A stretch of DNA of 64,000 bases, taken from contig NC_068558.1 of the NCBI RefSeq assembly GCF_022201045.2, positions 44,171,001 through 44,235,000 of the forward strand, given 5' to 3'. Both the position numbers and the translations under genes were made by a program. Under the pieces are notes generated by a model. That model was given only the letters and a program-made list of their open reading frames with translations. It was not told where the DNA came from and did not search any database. Shown piece after piece: positions 1-12,245 of the stretch. Position 1 is the first letter of the stretch; each line of letters starts with the position of its first letter. Source of the stretch: Citrus sinensis (Eukaryota; Streptophyta; Magnoliopsida; Sapindales; Rutaceae).

Positions 1-192
1 GACATCCCCCAACCGGCCAAGAATAGGGTTCAACTCCTTAAGAAGATTGGAACCAATTTGTTGAGTCCAGGAAATCAGTAGAGTTTAAGGTTATGAAATA
101 CTATTATGTGTCATATTTTCATATAACTACTTTATTGTATCATAACTTTTGTTCTTAATGTATGATGTTTTTTGGTTAACTTGATAATGCAG

Positions 193-3100
193 AATCTTAG
201 TGAATCTCAGACAGAACGGCGTAACAAAGTCACTCTAAATCATGGTCTTTCTAGAGGAGGATATGTTGGCTTAGAAGAACGAATTGTAATTTACTTTTTA
301 AATATTCTTATTTTCCTTATTTCTTATTCCAACTTTGTTGCATTAAGTGAACTAACTAACAACATAATTTATTGTAGCAACGAGCAACTGGTGTTTATGC
401 TCCCGTACCACGAGAAGACTTATGGGTTGAAGCTCGAAAAACAAATAATGGTGAATTTAGAAGTGAGGATGTTAAAGAAAAGGCTGAGAAAATAGTAAGT
501 TTATATTTTTTACATAGTATTTGACTCATAAGATTATGGTAAATATAATCTTATCCCCCTGAGTTTTTTGTCTTTGTAGACTGATTTAAAGAAACAAGTT
601 GCTGATGGAGAAATTTCATTTCAACCGGGTGAGGATATTCTCACTATGGCTTTGGAGAAACCAGAACATCCAGGTCGAGTACAAGCTACTGGTGATGGAG
701 TGACGATAACATCATATTTTGGAAGGGCGAAACGTAAATCTATAGCAATTGATATAGAGAATATTGTCGAAGAGAAAGTGGATAAGATTGTCACGCAGAG
801 AATGATAGAATTTAGAAAGGAATTCATGAAGGAATTCAATGATTCTCAATTTCCACCAAATCGACTACAATCTGACCGAGATAGTTGTTCAGATCTAGGC
901 GAAAGACAAGATCAGAGTAGGCCTGTCGCAAAGGACCAATCCACACCAATTGCAAGGTTATCAAAGGTACATTTTACTGTTTATTATTTTTTACTATTTT
1001 TACAGTAAACTTTACAGAAGATACAATAGTAAAAATAGTTTATTTTATTGTCATTTCTGCAGCTGTTTTGTCAAGAGAAAAATAATGTTGTTTTTCTGCG
1101 AAACATCAGTGGAAGATATCTTTATGTTACTGCTATTTTGTTGTTATTTCGTAGTGAAAATCAAGCTACTTTTTGTAAAACAGCAGCAAAAATAGCTTTA
1201 TATTACTACTGCTCTTACTGTTGGTCTGGAGTAGCAAAAATAGTTGTTTATTTTATTGTTGTTCTTACTACCATTTTGTAGTAAAAATCATGTCGTTTTG
1301 CTGTAAAACAACAACAAAAGCAACTTTATTTTACTGGTTTTTTGTAGTAAAAATCATGCTGCTGTTTTTTTTCAAAACAACAAAAAATATACCTTTATTT
1401 TACTGTTATTTTTGTTGTTGTTTTATACTTTGAGTAATGTTGCTTTTTACAAAAGAGCAGTAAAAAACAACACCATTCTATTGCTATTTTGGCTGCTGTT
1501 TTGTACTAAACGTTATGTTATTTTGCGTGCAAAACAAAAGCAAAATCCTTACTTTTTGTGACAACGTATAAGTAACAATAGTTATATTAACATAACTTTA
1601 TTTTACTACAATGTTGTCTATTTTTTGCAGCTGTTTTATGAAAGATTAAGTTATTCAATAATTTATTTGTTGGTTTATTACCTTTTATTACAGGGGACTT
1701 TTTGTAAGTTGGCATTAGGCGATAACCTTAACATAGTGGCTCAAGGAACGGTGTTTATGGATAATGAACCAAATGCAACCGTGCATGGCATACCACTTGC
1801 ATCTACTGATGTACGTGTGTCTATTAATGTTGCATTCCAAAAAAATGCTATCTTACCTCGACCGGTTCGTGATGAACTTATACTTGTAAGCCATGCTATT
1901 GGATCTATCGTGGCTTGGCCTAAAAAATTTGTTATTACAAGTAACAACGAGGTAAATTATTTCATTATGCCATATATTCAAATAAGTAGATTATTATTTT
2001 GTGTTTAATTGATTTTTTTTTAATATTAGGTATCAAAGTTTGTTTCTCAAGATGTAGCAAGTTCGAGTATGCCTCCAATTGTGAAAAGTCTTTTTTCATT
2101 TGCTAAGAATGTGATGCACCCCTCCGGATCCATTATAATCAATTTTGATCCAAATATGTTTGCTTCTACAACTGAAATGATGTTTCTTGGTAGGGATGAT
2201 ATTCTACAATTTTGTAGAATGGAACAAATATCAGTTAGTGTCATAAAATTGTATATGAGGTGATGTGTTATTCCAAATTTCTAATATTGCTATGTATAGA
2301 TGTAAGAGTGTATATTATTTTTGTATTATGTCTTGCACAGGCTGCTATTTGAGAATATAAAGAGATGCAATTTGGAAAAAAGGTTCAAGTTTGTTGATCC
2401 AGAATTTTTTGCAAATGGGAGTGCCCATGACAGTGAGGAAAAGGCCAAAAAGCTTGGAGATATAATGGAATCGATCGATCCAACGCAACTTATCATTTTT
2501 CCATATAATGAATCGTAAGTTATACATTCAAAGTGAATAAGATTGTTATGATATTTGGAATTTTACAATGATAAGTATATTGCACACAGAGCACATTGGA
2601 TGTTGACTGTTATTGATTCATATGAAGGCCAATGTTATTTTTTTGATTCAATTGGTCATGATCCGCGTCAAAACTTGAAAGAGCTTATTAATAGGTATGT
2701 TAAAAAATTGTACTTTTTAGCTTGTATTTTCTTTATATTATTTTCTAATATATGCTTTGTAATTTTTGAAATTAAGTTCATTGAGAATGTTTAGCACGGC
2801 ACATGGAAAAATTAATCGGAAGCATTGCATATGGAAACCAATGAAAGTAAGGAACATTAGTCTTAAATTCAAATTCATAATATTTTGTATATGAGATTTA
2901 TAATTTATTATTGCATGAATTTGATCATTGTGTAACTTAAATCTATTACTTTCTCTTTTGTAGTGTCCTCGTCAACCCAAATATGTTGAGCATTGCGGAT
3001 ATTATGTGATGAAATATATGTGGGATATTGTGGCTAATACTAATGTCTCTATTCCAGAAAAGGTATTGGCAATTTGTTATCAAATATTTATTTATTTTCC

Positions 3101-3233
3101 CCACAAAAAAATTTATATATTTTTCACTTTATAGTTTGTTAAGATACAAAGCTACACTCAAAGTGAGATTGACGAGGTGAGATGCGAGTGGGCTAGGTAT
3201 ACATGGCAACTTGCTGCTACATATGAAAATTAA
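193..3233 (+). CDS. CACTA-element protein with C-terminal Ulp1-like cysteine protease (3' exons)
   Basis: Ten exons splice in frame with GT-AG introns: 193-285, 378-494, 580-966, 1694-1951, 2030-2259, 2341-2514, 2590-2694, 2795-2846, 2964-3062 and 3135-3233 (stop TAA). The first three encode a Ptta/En/Spm-type region (LSRGGYVGLEE, then REDLWVEARK, then GRVQATGDGVTITSYFGR). The fourth encodes a stretch typical of plant transposon proteins (AQGTVFMDNEPNATVHGIPL). The last four form a C48/Ulp1-type protease domain with His in AHWMLTVID, Asp in CYFFDSIGHD, Gln in CPRQPKYVE and Cys in EHCGYYVMKYM, so the whole His-Asp-Gln-Cys set is present. No stop or frameshift interrupts this reading, so the copy may be fairly young. 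The 5' exons lie left of the window. Its role in transposition is not established; a SUMO- or ubiquitin-like protease is the family expectation. Confidence 0.8.
1000..1640 (+). repeat. Degenerate minisatellite inside an intron of the CACTA gene
   Basis: The intron between 966 and 1694 is filled with imperfect tandem copies of a unit of roughly 80-110 bp built on GTAGTAAAAATCATG, TTTTGCTGTAAAACAACA and TTTATTTTACTG. Copies differ by many substitutions and small indels. Nothing in it looks like coding sequence. Confidence 0.6.
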
Positions 3234-3734
3234 TTGATTGATAATTCAAGGTCAGTCTCTAATAGTACTAGATACTACAACTTATCATGATTAAACTACA
3301 ACTTGTAATAAATGAGCTTGATATATTTATTTTTTTCTTTCTTTGTAAATAATGTCGTAGGTCCCTTGCAGCTGCATAATTTTTTTGAAAATATTACATA
3401 TGAAGACTTGATGAGAATTTAGATGTGGTAGCTAGATTACATGTGGAAGAGCTAGTATTTTGTTGAAGATGAAGGATTGTCAAAGTTCTCTACAAAAGAG
3501 CATGAGAATTTTCTTAATTAGTAGTTGATTTTGTTATATTGGAAGAGTATTTGTAAGAATTTCAATGTATTACATTTTGTTGAGGATGTATGAAGGATTA
3601 TACATCTAATATTTTTGTAAAGCAATATTTTGTATATGATATAGTTTGTAAAAACGTAATTGTAAAAATATATTTGTTAAATAGAAAATTACAATTAAAG
3701 CATGCTTGTAATAATTTTTTTTTTAGATAACATC

Positions 3735-4350
3735 AAATATGACGGTTCTATAAAAGCCATTGTTATAAATTGATAAATAATCATAAAAAGTAGCAAAACA
3801 TGATATAAAATGACTGTTTTATATAAAACCGTCATGTAAAAATAGTAATTTAATGACGAGTATTTAAAAAAATCATCATAAAAAAATTTTAAAAATAAAC
3901 ATGTAATGACGGTTTTTAGGAAAAAACCGACATTAAATGTTCATTTTTATTGACGGTTTTTTCTTAAAAACCGTCATTAAAAAGTACATGTAATGACAGT
4001 TTTTCCTAAAAACCGTCATTAAATGTTTATTTTTAATGACGGTTCTTTCCTAAAAACGGTCATTAAATATCTAGTATAAATAACAAATAATGACTGTTTA
4101 GTAAAATAACCGTCATTATAAATACACATTTAATGACGGTTGTTAGGAAAAAACCGTCATTAAATATTATGTATCTATGGCATATAATGACGGTTTTTTA
4201 AAATAACCGTCATTATAAGTGGTCATTTAATGACGGTTTTTGAACCGTCATAAAAAATATACCCCCTTTAATGTCGCTGCCTAAGATGAGGGTTTTAAAA
4301 CCGTCATCTTATGTCTTTTAAAACCGTCATCTTATGTCTTTTAAAACCGT
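3735..4350. repeat. CACTA subterminal inverted-motif array (AACCGTCATT)
   Basis: About twenty copies of ATGACGGTT and its complement AACCGTCAT alternate every 25-60 bp, often as head-to-head pairs such as AATGACGGTTTTT followed by AAAAACCGTCATT, which can fold into short hairpins. In En/Spm-type elements such subterminal arrays are the binding sites of the TnpA-type protein that pairs the two ends. The array stops about 15 bp before the terminal CACTA sequence. Confidence 0.85.
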
Positions 4351-4650
4351 CATTAAAGACCAATTTTGTAGTAGTGTCTTCTCTTGTGACTAGTTGGATG
4401 AGGAGAGGACATGATCAGGATTTGTTGGCTAACTTTATATGTTATTTTTTTAATAAAAAAATAAATAATGCTAAAAATTTTGATTCACTAAACAACAATA
4501 TTTTTTTATCTTTTATTATAATTCAAATTCGCGTAATCGAACGGATGCAAATCACATTTACGACCGTATGAATGCAGTCAGGATGATGTTAGAAAATCGA
4601 TGGGTGAAGCAGGGCCGCAGATAAAATGAAATTAGAAGAAAATTAAGAGT

Positions 4651-5145
4651 AAGCACAAGGAGGACACCAAGAAATTATGTGGTTCAGCTTTTAACCTACG
4701 TCCACGGACGAAAACAGAAAAATATATATATATTTTACTAGTGAAATGAGGATTACAAATATTGTAATTTTTTTTTATTTACTATCCAGAACCTGAATAC
4801 ACTCAATCGCTCACTCACTAATTACTTGAGAGCTTTATAATTTTTATACTCTCAAATTTATTGTACTTTTGGCTCTCTCTCAAAATGGGTTGCTTCTTTC
4901 AAATTTTTGGATGTCGAAACCAAATGAGGAGGTTACTTTTCATAGCCAAAATTGGCTAGTAAAATATTATTCTTTTCTTGTCGAAATTTGCTGCAGTACC
5001 ACCATCATATTTCTTACATTTCGGCTTCTTCAATGTCAAAGTCATGTGCCACCAATTTTGCTTCTTTAAAGTTGCTGCAGCCCTATTTGATTTTTCTTTA
5101 TTTAAAAAGAGTTGCTTTTAGAATTTGGCAGCTATTTTATTGACA
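4651..5145 (-). repeat. 3' LTR of the copia element
   Basis: This repeat pairs with 7917-8419 over most of its length with many substitutions. It ends TTGACA on the plus strand, giving the canonical TG start on the element's own strand, right next to a polypurine tract. The outer border is less certain, because no TG is seen there. Confidence 0.75.
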
Positions 5146-5221
5146 TTCTCCCACTTGGAGATTTGATTGAGAACCAATCAATCTCGATACCATTCTTTTT
5201 GCTTCGCCATTGTCATGTTGC

Positions 5222-7922
5222 TTACGTTTCTTCTAGGCCACACAAGGATCTACTCCATACAAACTTGTCAATATTGATTGGCTTGATCATAACATCTGCT
5301 AGATTTTTCTTTGTATAGATTTTCGGCAAATCCACACTTCTGTCTTCTATTACTTCTCGAACGAAGTGGTATTGAACTCCTATGTGCTTTGTTCTGGAAT
5401 AAAAGACTAGATTTCTTGCAATGTGCAAGATACTCCGACTGTCACAAAACAAAAAAATTTTCTTTTGTATGTGCCCAAGCTACTTCATTAACTTTTGTAT
5501 CCAAATATCTTTCTTTCAAACTTGTGTAGTTGTCATGTATTCTGTTTCTTTTGTAGATAAAGCCATAAATGGTCTGTAATTTTGAAACCTAGCTTATAGC
5601 TCCTCTTGCAAATGTAAACGCATAGCTAGTAATGGATTTATTTTTATCAAGGTCTCCTGTAAAATATGAATCCACATAGCCCCTAACAATAAATTCTAAT
5701 CTTCCATAACATAATGCAAAATTTAAGGTTCCTCTGATGTATCTCAAAATCCTCTTCACAGTTTGCCAATGTTCTCCATTAAGATTCGCCATGTATCGAC
5801 TGACTGCTCGTATTGCTTATATAATATTCGTTCTAGTACATATTATAACGAACATTAAACTTCCCATTATTGATGCATACGGTACTCGAGACATCTTTTT
5901 TCCCTCTGTTTCATTGTTAGAACACATATTTAAGGATAAAATTAACAGGAAATGGGGTAGAAATTGGCTTACAATTTTGTATGTTCAAGCGCATCAAGAT
6001 TTTCTTCAAGGAGTTCTTCTGAGAAAGCCAAATCTTCCTGTTATTTTTGTCTCGATGAATTTACATCCCTAGGATCTTGTTTGCTGGTCCCAACTCCTTC
6101 ATTTCAAATTCCTTAGCCAATTGTGCCTTCAATTCTTGGACTCGATCTTTGTTAGGGGCTGCTCCCAACATGTTATCCGTACACAACAGCAAAATGATAA
6201 AATCATTATCTTCAAACTTCTTGTAATATGCATAATAGTTTGAACTGAGTCTGTTGTATTCAATACTCATAATGAAGGAATCAAATCTCATATACCAACA
6301 CCTTAGCGCCTGTTTGAAACCGTATAGAAATTTGTTCAATCGACAAACCAAGTTCTCTTTGCATGTTTCAGAAAAACTTTCTGGTTGGAGCATATAAATT
6401 TCTTCCTCAAGTTTTTCATGAAGAAATGTAGTTTTCACATTTTCACATTTTCACATTTAACCGCTCTAGATGTAGGTCAAATGTAGCACACATTGCTAGG
6501 AATACTCTGACTTTCGTGAGTCGAACCACCGTATAAAATATTTCATTGAAGTCAATACATTCTTTCTGAACATAACCTTTCACTACCAATCTTTCACGAT
6601 ATCGCTCCACTTATTCATTGCCATAACTCTTGATCTTGTTGACCCATTTATTACCAATTGATTTTTTTTTTATATGGCTGTGGTACAAGTTCTCATGTCT
6701 TATTCTTGTGTAAAGCTTCAATTTCTTCTTGCATTACTATCATCCACAAAGTAACATCTGAGCTGCTTAAAGTTTCATAGAAAGTTGATGGCTTTCCATC
6801 CTCTATTAGAAAACAATATGCAACATTGATCTTTGTGACATCATCCAAGTGCCACACTGGTAGTCAGCCCTCACGAGTTGACTGATGAACTTCTAGGGTT
6901 TCGGACTGGACTGGACTGATACTTACTCTTCGTGCTTTGATGCTATTTCAGAAGAATTTGAATATTCTTTTTTTAGATCATTTTCAACATATACCGACAG
7001 TCTCTGACCTTTTTTTTACAGTGCTATCATCATTATCTCTATTTTGCAATTAATCTTCTACAAAAATAACATTTATGCTGATAACGATCTTGTAGGCCGT
7101 GGGGTCTCACAAACGATACCCATTTGCTCCATCAACATATCGTAAGAAAATACACCTCTTGAATTTTAGATCTAACTTTGGTCTTTCTTGCGTATTGTAC
7201 ATCACACACACACACACACACACAAGACATCCAAATGCATGTAGATGAGAGTAATCAGCTAGTTTTTCAGTCTATATTTCCATTGGTGTCTTCAACTCAA
7301 TTGCTGTTAATGAAGACCAATTAACCACGTAATAAAAAGTTTTGGTTGTTTATGTCCAGAATGAGTTGGGTAGACTAGTAGTCCTCAACATAACTCTTAT
7401 TCTTTCTGTAAGAGTCTTATTCATCCGGTCTGTCACTTCATTCTGCTGGGGAGTGTATGCTACCGTGAACTGTCTTTGAATACCTTATTGCTAATAGAAA
7501 ATAAGAAACTCGCCGTCTATATACTCTCCACTATTATCTATGCTTAAGCACTTTATCACTTTATCAGAATAAACCAAGTCTGAAATGCATTTACTTATGG
7601 TAACAAATTTACTAAACTTCAAACTATACTGCTTACTTGTAACACAATGCTAATGAACTGGTAAGTTCACCGATTTGAGCCCCATAAATAACTTTCGCTC
7701 AGAGAGAATCTTCAAATCTTGTTCCGACATGTGGCCAAGTTTTAAGTGCCACATCATCACTGATTCTTCTTTATTTGACGCGACACACGCATCAACTTCC
7801 TGTAATGTTTCCCTTTTAAGCATGAATAAATTAGCTTCGATCTTTTCCGCCTTCAATAATACAAGCGCGCCTCTAGCAATCTTAATTATCTCATTTTCAA
7901 CATGGATTTTACACCCAAGCAC
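5222..7922 (-). pseudogene. Copia pol remnant (GAG-pre-integrase, integrase, RT, RNase H)
   Basis: Read on the minus strand the domains occur in copia order. A GAG-pre-integrase zone lies at 7650-7922 (HLKLGHMSEQDLKIL). An integrase segment around 7370-7455 contains EVTDRMNKTLTERIRVML. A reverse transcriptase segment lies at 6061-6438 (YMLQPESF, LYGFKQALRCWY). RNase H pieces lie at 5589-5792 and 5222-5452. The reading frame is split by stops and frameshifts between and within these blocks, and the RT metal-binding motif is altered to CTDN, so no functional enzyme is possible. A (CA)n tract sits at 7203-7224. Confidence 0.82.
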
Positions 7923-8419
7923 AAGAAGGACACCAAAAAATTACGTGATTGGGTTTTTAGTCTATGTTCACGAGCGAAAACAGAAAGAAAATTTTTACTA
8001 GTGAAATAAGGATTACAAGTATTGTAATATTTTTTTTGCTCACTACCCAGAACATGAATACACCAATTCTCTCACTTACTAATTACTTGAGAGCTTTATA
8101 ATTTTTATGCTCTTAAAATTCTTATGCTTTTGGCTCTCTCTCAAAATGGGATTGCTTCTTTTAAATTTTTGGATGCCGAAACCAAATGAGGAGCTTCCTT
8201 TTTATAGCCAAAATTGGCTATTAAAGTATTATTTTTCTTGTTAAATTTTACTGCAGCACCATCATTTTTCTTACATTTAGGCTTCTTTTAAGCCGAAATG
8301 TAAAAGCCGTGTGCCACCAATTTTGCTTCTTTTAAGTTGTTGGAGCCCTCTTTGATTTTTTTTTTTTTTTTGGTCCAAAAAGAGCTACTTCTAGAATTTG
8401 GCAGCCACTTTTCTTGACA
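7917..8419 (-). repeat. 5' LTR of the copia element
   Basis: This is the partner of 4651-5145, with the same landmarks in the same order and TTGACA at the outer end. It contains a T16-18 run near 8347. The inner end meets pol sequence without a recognisable primer-binding site, so an internal deletion removed the start of the element body. Confidence 0.72.
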
Positions 8420-10286
8420 TATGATTTATTGGCTAACTTCAACCCATACCTTACATCATAAGGTTGTAGTTTAGAGTTGCTTTTTTATTATGTAATTATT
8501 CTTAATTAACGTATTGAGCTATTTTTACTTAAAATGTTGACAATAACGATAAAAATGGTAATTAACAAATATAGTTATTTCTTCCATAAATATTAATATG
8601 TTTTATTTAATGTGAATATTCATATTTTATTTTAGTGTTTTACAATTGAGTATCCATAAGATGACTATAAATTGAGAGCAAAATAATTTCATATAAATTA
8701 ATTAAGTACTCTTTATATTTCTTAAAGTAAATACTTTAGCAGGCCAATTAGATACCAAGTAATGAAACGATAGATTGGAGTTTGAATTTTGTACCATGCT
8801 TACTATATTGGTGTTGTTCTAATGCATAAGTTTGATTATATCCTAAATGTCGTGGCATGCGATATGTTATTTATTGAGTAATTAATAATTTTTGACAATC
8901 TTTAAGTAAATTGATTGTATTATCCTACAATCAAATTGATGAATATCAAATCATTTGAGATGAATTTTGGGATGTGTAAAACTCCCAATTTTATCATATG
9001 AATATCAAATCAATTGATGAATAGCAAAACCCCCCCCCCCCCCCCCCCCAATTTATCACGTTGCCTAGATTTTGATATTACAAAAGATAAGCGGGCAAAC
9101 ATTGCCTAGATTTGGAGATTACCATATGATAAGTGAGCAGGCAAAAGGTGTTAAAAAAAATAAAAGATACAGTCAAAAGTAAGACCAAAACTCGATATTA
9201 AAATTGATTGTTTCTTCAAGTGAAATTTCTAAGTGTAAAATATAATTTATGTCAATATAAAGTGCTGCTTAGGTGCGGACATATGGATGGAGCTAAAAAA
9301 AGAAAAAGAAAAACATTAATTTTTTATTTTTATTTTTTAGTATATTAGAGTTCATATTATCTTTTCTCTTTTGACAAATTGGACCCAACGGTGGAATGGA
9401 TAGCGCACCATAAATGCACCCCCTGGATCCGACCCGAACAATTCTTTCCTGACTCCAAGATCCGCAAGCTATCTAATCAATATACGAAACGCTAATAACA
9501 CATGATAGTAGACGAACGCACACATTAATACATTATCATTAATTTATTATTGAATCTTGGAGCCGACCTAAGAAGAATTACAAGAGTAAAAGACAATGAA
9601 AAAGCTAAAAAAATCAATTTAAAATTAAATTAAAAGAATACACTAACTGCAAAACCAAGAGAAGAGTATATATATGCCGGTCGTTTTTTTTTTTTTTTTT
9701 TTTTAAGAAAATAATTTGTAATAGAATGATTGATACACTTAACTACATGATCTTGCTATAGCCACAGCGTGGACTAGTAGACGTGTACAAATATGGACCA
9801 CAAAAAACACTATATACATAATGAGAAGGAAAAATCTGATTTCAATAGTTTTGGCGATACAATTACGTGCATTTCTCCACGTCATATATTTGAAATACCT
9901 TTGGCTGTAAGTTTGAATTTTGAGAAATATGCTTTACCGTGTGATGAGAAATTCACGAATGTTGATTCTGATTTTCTTTCATTGTTTTCTTAATTTCTTC
10001 AGATTTTGGGCTGTTTGGTTAGTGACATAACCAAATGAACATGAGAGATTAAAACATACATTTGAAGCGGCTTTGATTAATTAACTGTCTTGGTACGTAT
10101 TTGCAATCGAATGAATTAATATCTGTAGAATGGAATAAATGACATCCTTGACCTTGAGTTCTATTTACATGAACAAAATTTTGCTGATAACGCATATTGT
10201 GACATAATAAAAATTTATAACATTTAAAAACAAAATGAAAATGTATGCAATTGCAGCTATTATTCGCCAATGAGTTATTTATTTAT
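8420..10286. other. AT-rich intergenic stretch without a gene
   Basis: No supported gene is seen. It contains a run of 20 C at 9030-9049. It also contains two degenerate tandem units of about 45 bp at 9062-9141 (both begin TTGCCTAGATTT and end in a GGCAAA tract) and a long T run near 9685-9704. The open frame at 9793-9993 has no recognisable domain. Confidence 0.5.
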
Positions 10287-10764
10287 GGAAAATTATCTAC
10301 CGTCCACTTATTTTTTTTAATTTTTTTTAAAATACACAATTTTTTTTTTGTTGGAATCCACCTGAAGTTACATTTATTTTTACTCGTCCACTTCCGTTTG
10401 GAGACCGTTAAGAAAACTAACGGAATATTGTATAAATGACTTTTCTACCCTCAAATGTAAAAGATAAATTATCCACCGACCACCTTTTTTTTGTATTGTT
10501 TCAAAAAAGACACAATTCTTTATTTTTATTTTTTATTGAACTCCACTTGAAGTTATATGATTTTGCACTTGTCCACTATTGTGTCGTTGTGAAATGAAAA
10601 TTTTACCCTTATGATGTTAGCAAAGTTCTAACGGTGTCATAACGAGAGTGGATCATGAAAAAATGTTAACTTCAGGTGATGCGCTGCAAAAAAATAAAAA
10701 ATAAAATAAGATTTGTGTATTTTTTAAAACGGTAAAAATGCGGGTGGACGGTAGATAATTTTCC
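10287..10764. mobile_element. Mutator-like MITE with perfect 9-bp target duplication
   Basis: The element starts GGAAAATTATCTACCGTCC and ends with the exact reverse complement; the perfect terminal match is 21 bp and continues imperfectly inward for over 100 bp (CCACCTGAAGTTA near 10360 against TAACTTCAGGTG near 10668). It is flanked on both sides by TTTATTTAT (10278-10286 and 10765-10773), a 9-bp duplication typical of Mutator superfamily insertion. It has no coding capacity, so it would have moved with enzymes supplied elsewhere. Confidence 0.85.
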
Positions 10765-12245
10765 TTTATTTATAGTTGTTATCTTTTAAACTAAGTATTT
10801 GTTGAGGAGCCGAGGAATCTTGTAATATATTTTTGTACTTTCGATTAATTCATGTTAGATTAAACACCGATCTTTAATTTTCTCATGTGAGAGCTCTCAA
10901 ATCTTAATCCACTCATCACTAGCTGATCATATATCTCGATCTAATTAGTATAAGAGAAAAAAAGGAAAAAAAAGAGAGAGAGGGTGTGGCTAGGAAGATA
11001 GAGCCAGCAGAAATTAACTGCATGCCATATGCTGCCTAAGTAAAGAACTCATCAGGGTAAGTCAAAGTGAAAGAATAGCAAACCTTTATGACATGTCTAT
11101 TATGCTTTCTATATATATTTTTTTTTCCTTATCACTGGTTACTTTGGTTTGAAAAAAATAAAAATAAAAGGGTTTAACTCTAGCTGGGTAAACGAACTCT
11201 CTGTATGTCATTGTCCTTATCATGCATTATTGCAAATTTGCAACTATATATTAATATCACTCGCTGAGAGCCTAACACTTATTTCATTGGTAATTTTGTT
11301 TTGCTGGACGCCAAACTTAGAACAATCTTTTTGTGACTTTTAAATTTGAAACCAAAATATTCTCAAAATCCAAAAACATGAGCGGCTCTGCACCGCTAAA
11401 CAACAAAGCTATTGCCTGATCTTGACATGAACACGAAAGCATCACTTTGCTGTTAAAAAAAAACAAAAAACAAAAAGGGAATATTTCCTTAGTCTGATAA
11501 ACCCCGATTTGCAGTGCTCCATTTACCTTTTGGTGCCAATTGGCATGTTTACATACTTGTGTAACACTAAAGGGGATGATTGGAATTGTCTGCATTAGAA
11601 ACACTGCTACATTTTGGATGGATCAAATCCCCTATTGATCCCAAAATTTGCTTTAGCAAATGTAGATTAGTGTTAAAAATGAATTATCTGATAACACTTT
11701 CAATGATCTTCGTCCTTTTTTTTTGTCCCTTCTTGTAGTCTCTTCTTATATATTAAATCTACTTAAAAAAGTTGGGTTAATTATTGATTGTCGACATCAA
11801 AATTTAAAACTGAATTTTAGCCACTTATTTAATAAGGAGACATTAAGAGAGGAACAAAAGTTTAAAAAAATAAGGAGAGAATATCTTACCCTTCATGTCA
11901 CCCCCTAGAGTCCCAGACACTAATCACTCCTTCACCAATGGTATCAAAATTAAGATGCATTGCTGGGCCGAGTAATAGAATTTACTGCTTATAATGGGTT
12001 TGAGCCCAATAAAATGAGGCAGGCTCATCTTTGGCAGTCAATCTTGTTTAACGAAAGACCGCAGGCTGTGGACCGCATTTCAGAAGCTCGCATGGTCTCA
12101 TCGATATTGAACTCAAACTCATTTTCTTCTGTCAGAACCCAACACGTGACGAAATTTTATCATAATTACTTGATGTGATGTCGCCATTTTATTAAATGTG
12201 AACAACGGGTGAGACAAATTGAACTGTGAAATCAAATAGGCTGAT
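10765..12245. other. Intergenic stretch without a gene
   Basis: AT-rich sequence with a short AG-rich tract near 10965-10982 and scattered A/T runs. Open frames here are short and lack any recognisable domain or splice context. Confidence 0.4.

Larger units (their letters stand above)
1..4376 (+). mobile_element. CACTA (En/Spm) DNA transposon, 3' portion
   Basis: The right end is visible. The plus strand ends in TTTTGTAGTAGTG at 4364-4376, whose reverse complement begins CACTACTACAAAA, the terminal sequence that names the family. Inside it lie a dense subterminal array of inverted ATGACGGTT/AACCGTCAT motifs (about 3735-4350) and a multi-exon gene with a Ulp1-like protease end. The left end and most of the transposase are outside the window, so the 3-bp duplication can only be guessed (TCT at 4377-4379). 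Family assignment rests on terminus, subterminal hairpins and protein content together. Confidence 0.88.
4651..8419 (-). mobile_element. Decayed Ty1/copia LTR retrotransposon
   Basis: Two direct repeats of about 495-503 bp (4651-5145 and 7917-8419) flank degenerate pol sequence read on the minus strand. Both repeats share AGCACAAG.AGGACACCAA, ATTACTTGAGAGCTTTATAA and CCAAAATTGGCTA and end in TTGACA. A polypurine tract (minus strand AAGTGGGAGAA) adjoins the left repeat at 5146-5156, which makes it the 3' LTR. The right repeat directly abuts integrase-proximal coding sequence, so primer site and gag are missing. No clean target duplication was found. The LTRs differ at many sites, which suggests an old insertion. 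Confidence 0.85.

Noticed and set aside
172..495. Single continuous frame starting at 172 as an independent small gene
   Set aside because: The family-like sequence is split by a GT-AG intron (286-377), and the frame beyond it differs from the one giving the REDLWVEARK block.
3735..4350. CRISPR-like array of regularly repeated short motifs
   Set aside because: The motifs alternate in orientation with irregular spacing, the genome is a plant nucleus, and the array sits at a CACTA terminus.
4400..4440. Similarity of TTGGCTAACTT after the CACTA end to TTGGCTAACTT after the copia element (8430-8440)
   Set aside because: Only about 20 bp match; could be a remnant of the original target region but is too short to support a rearrangement.
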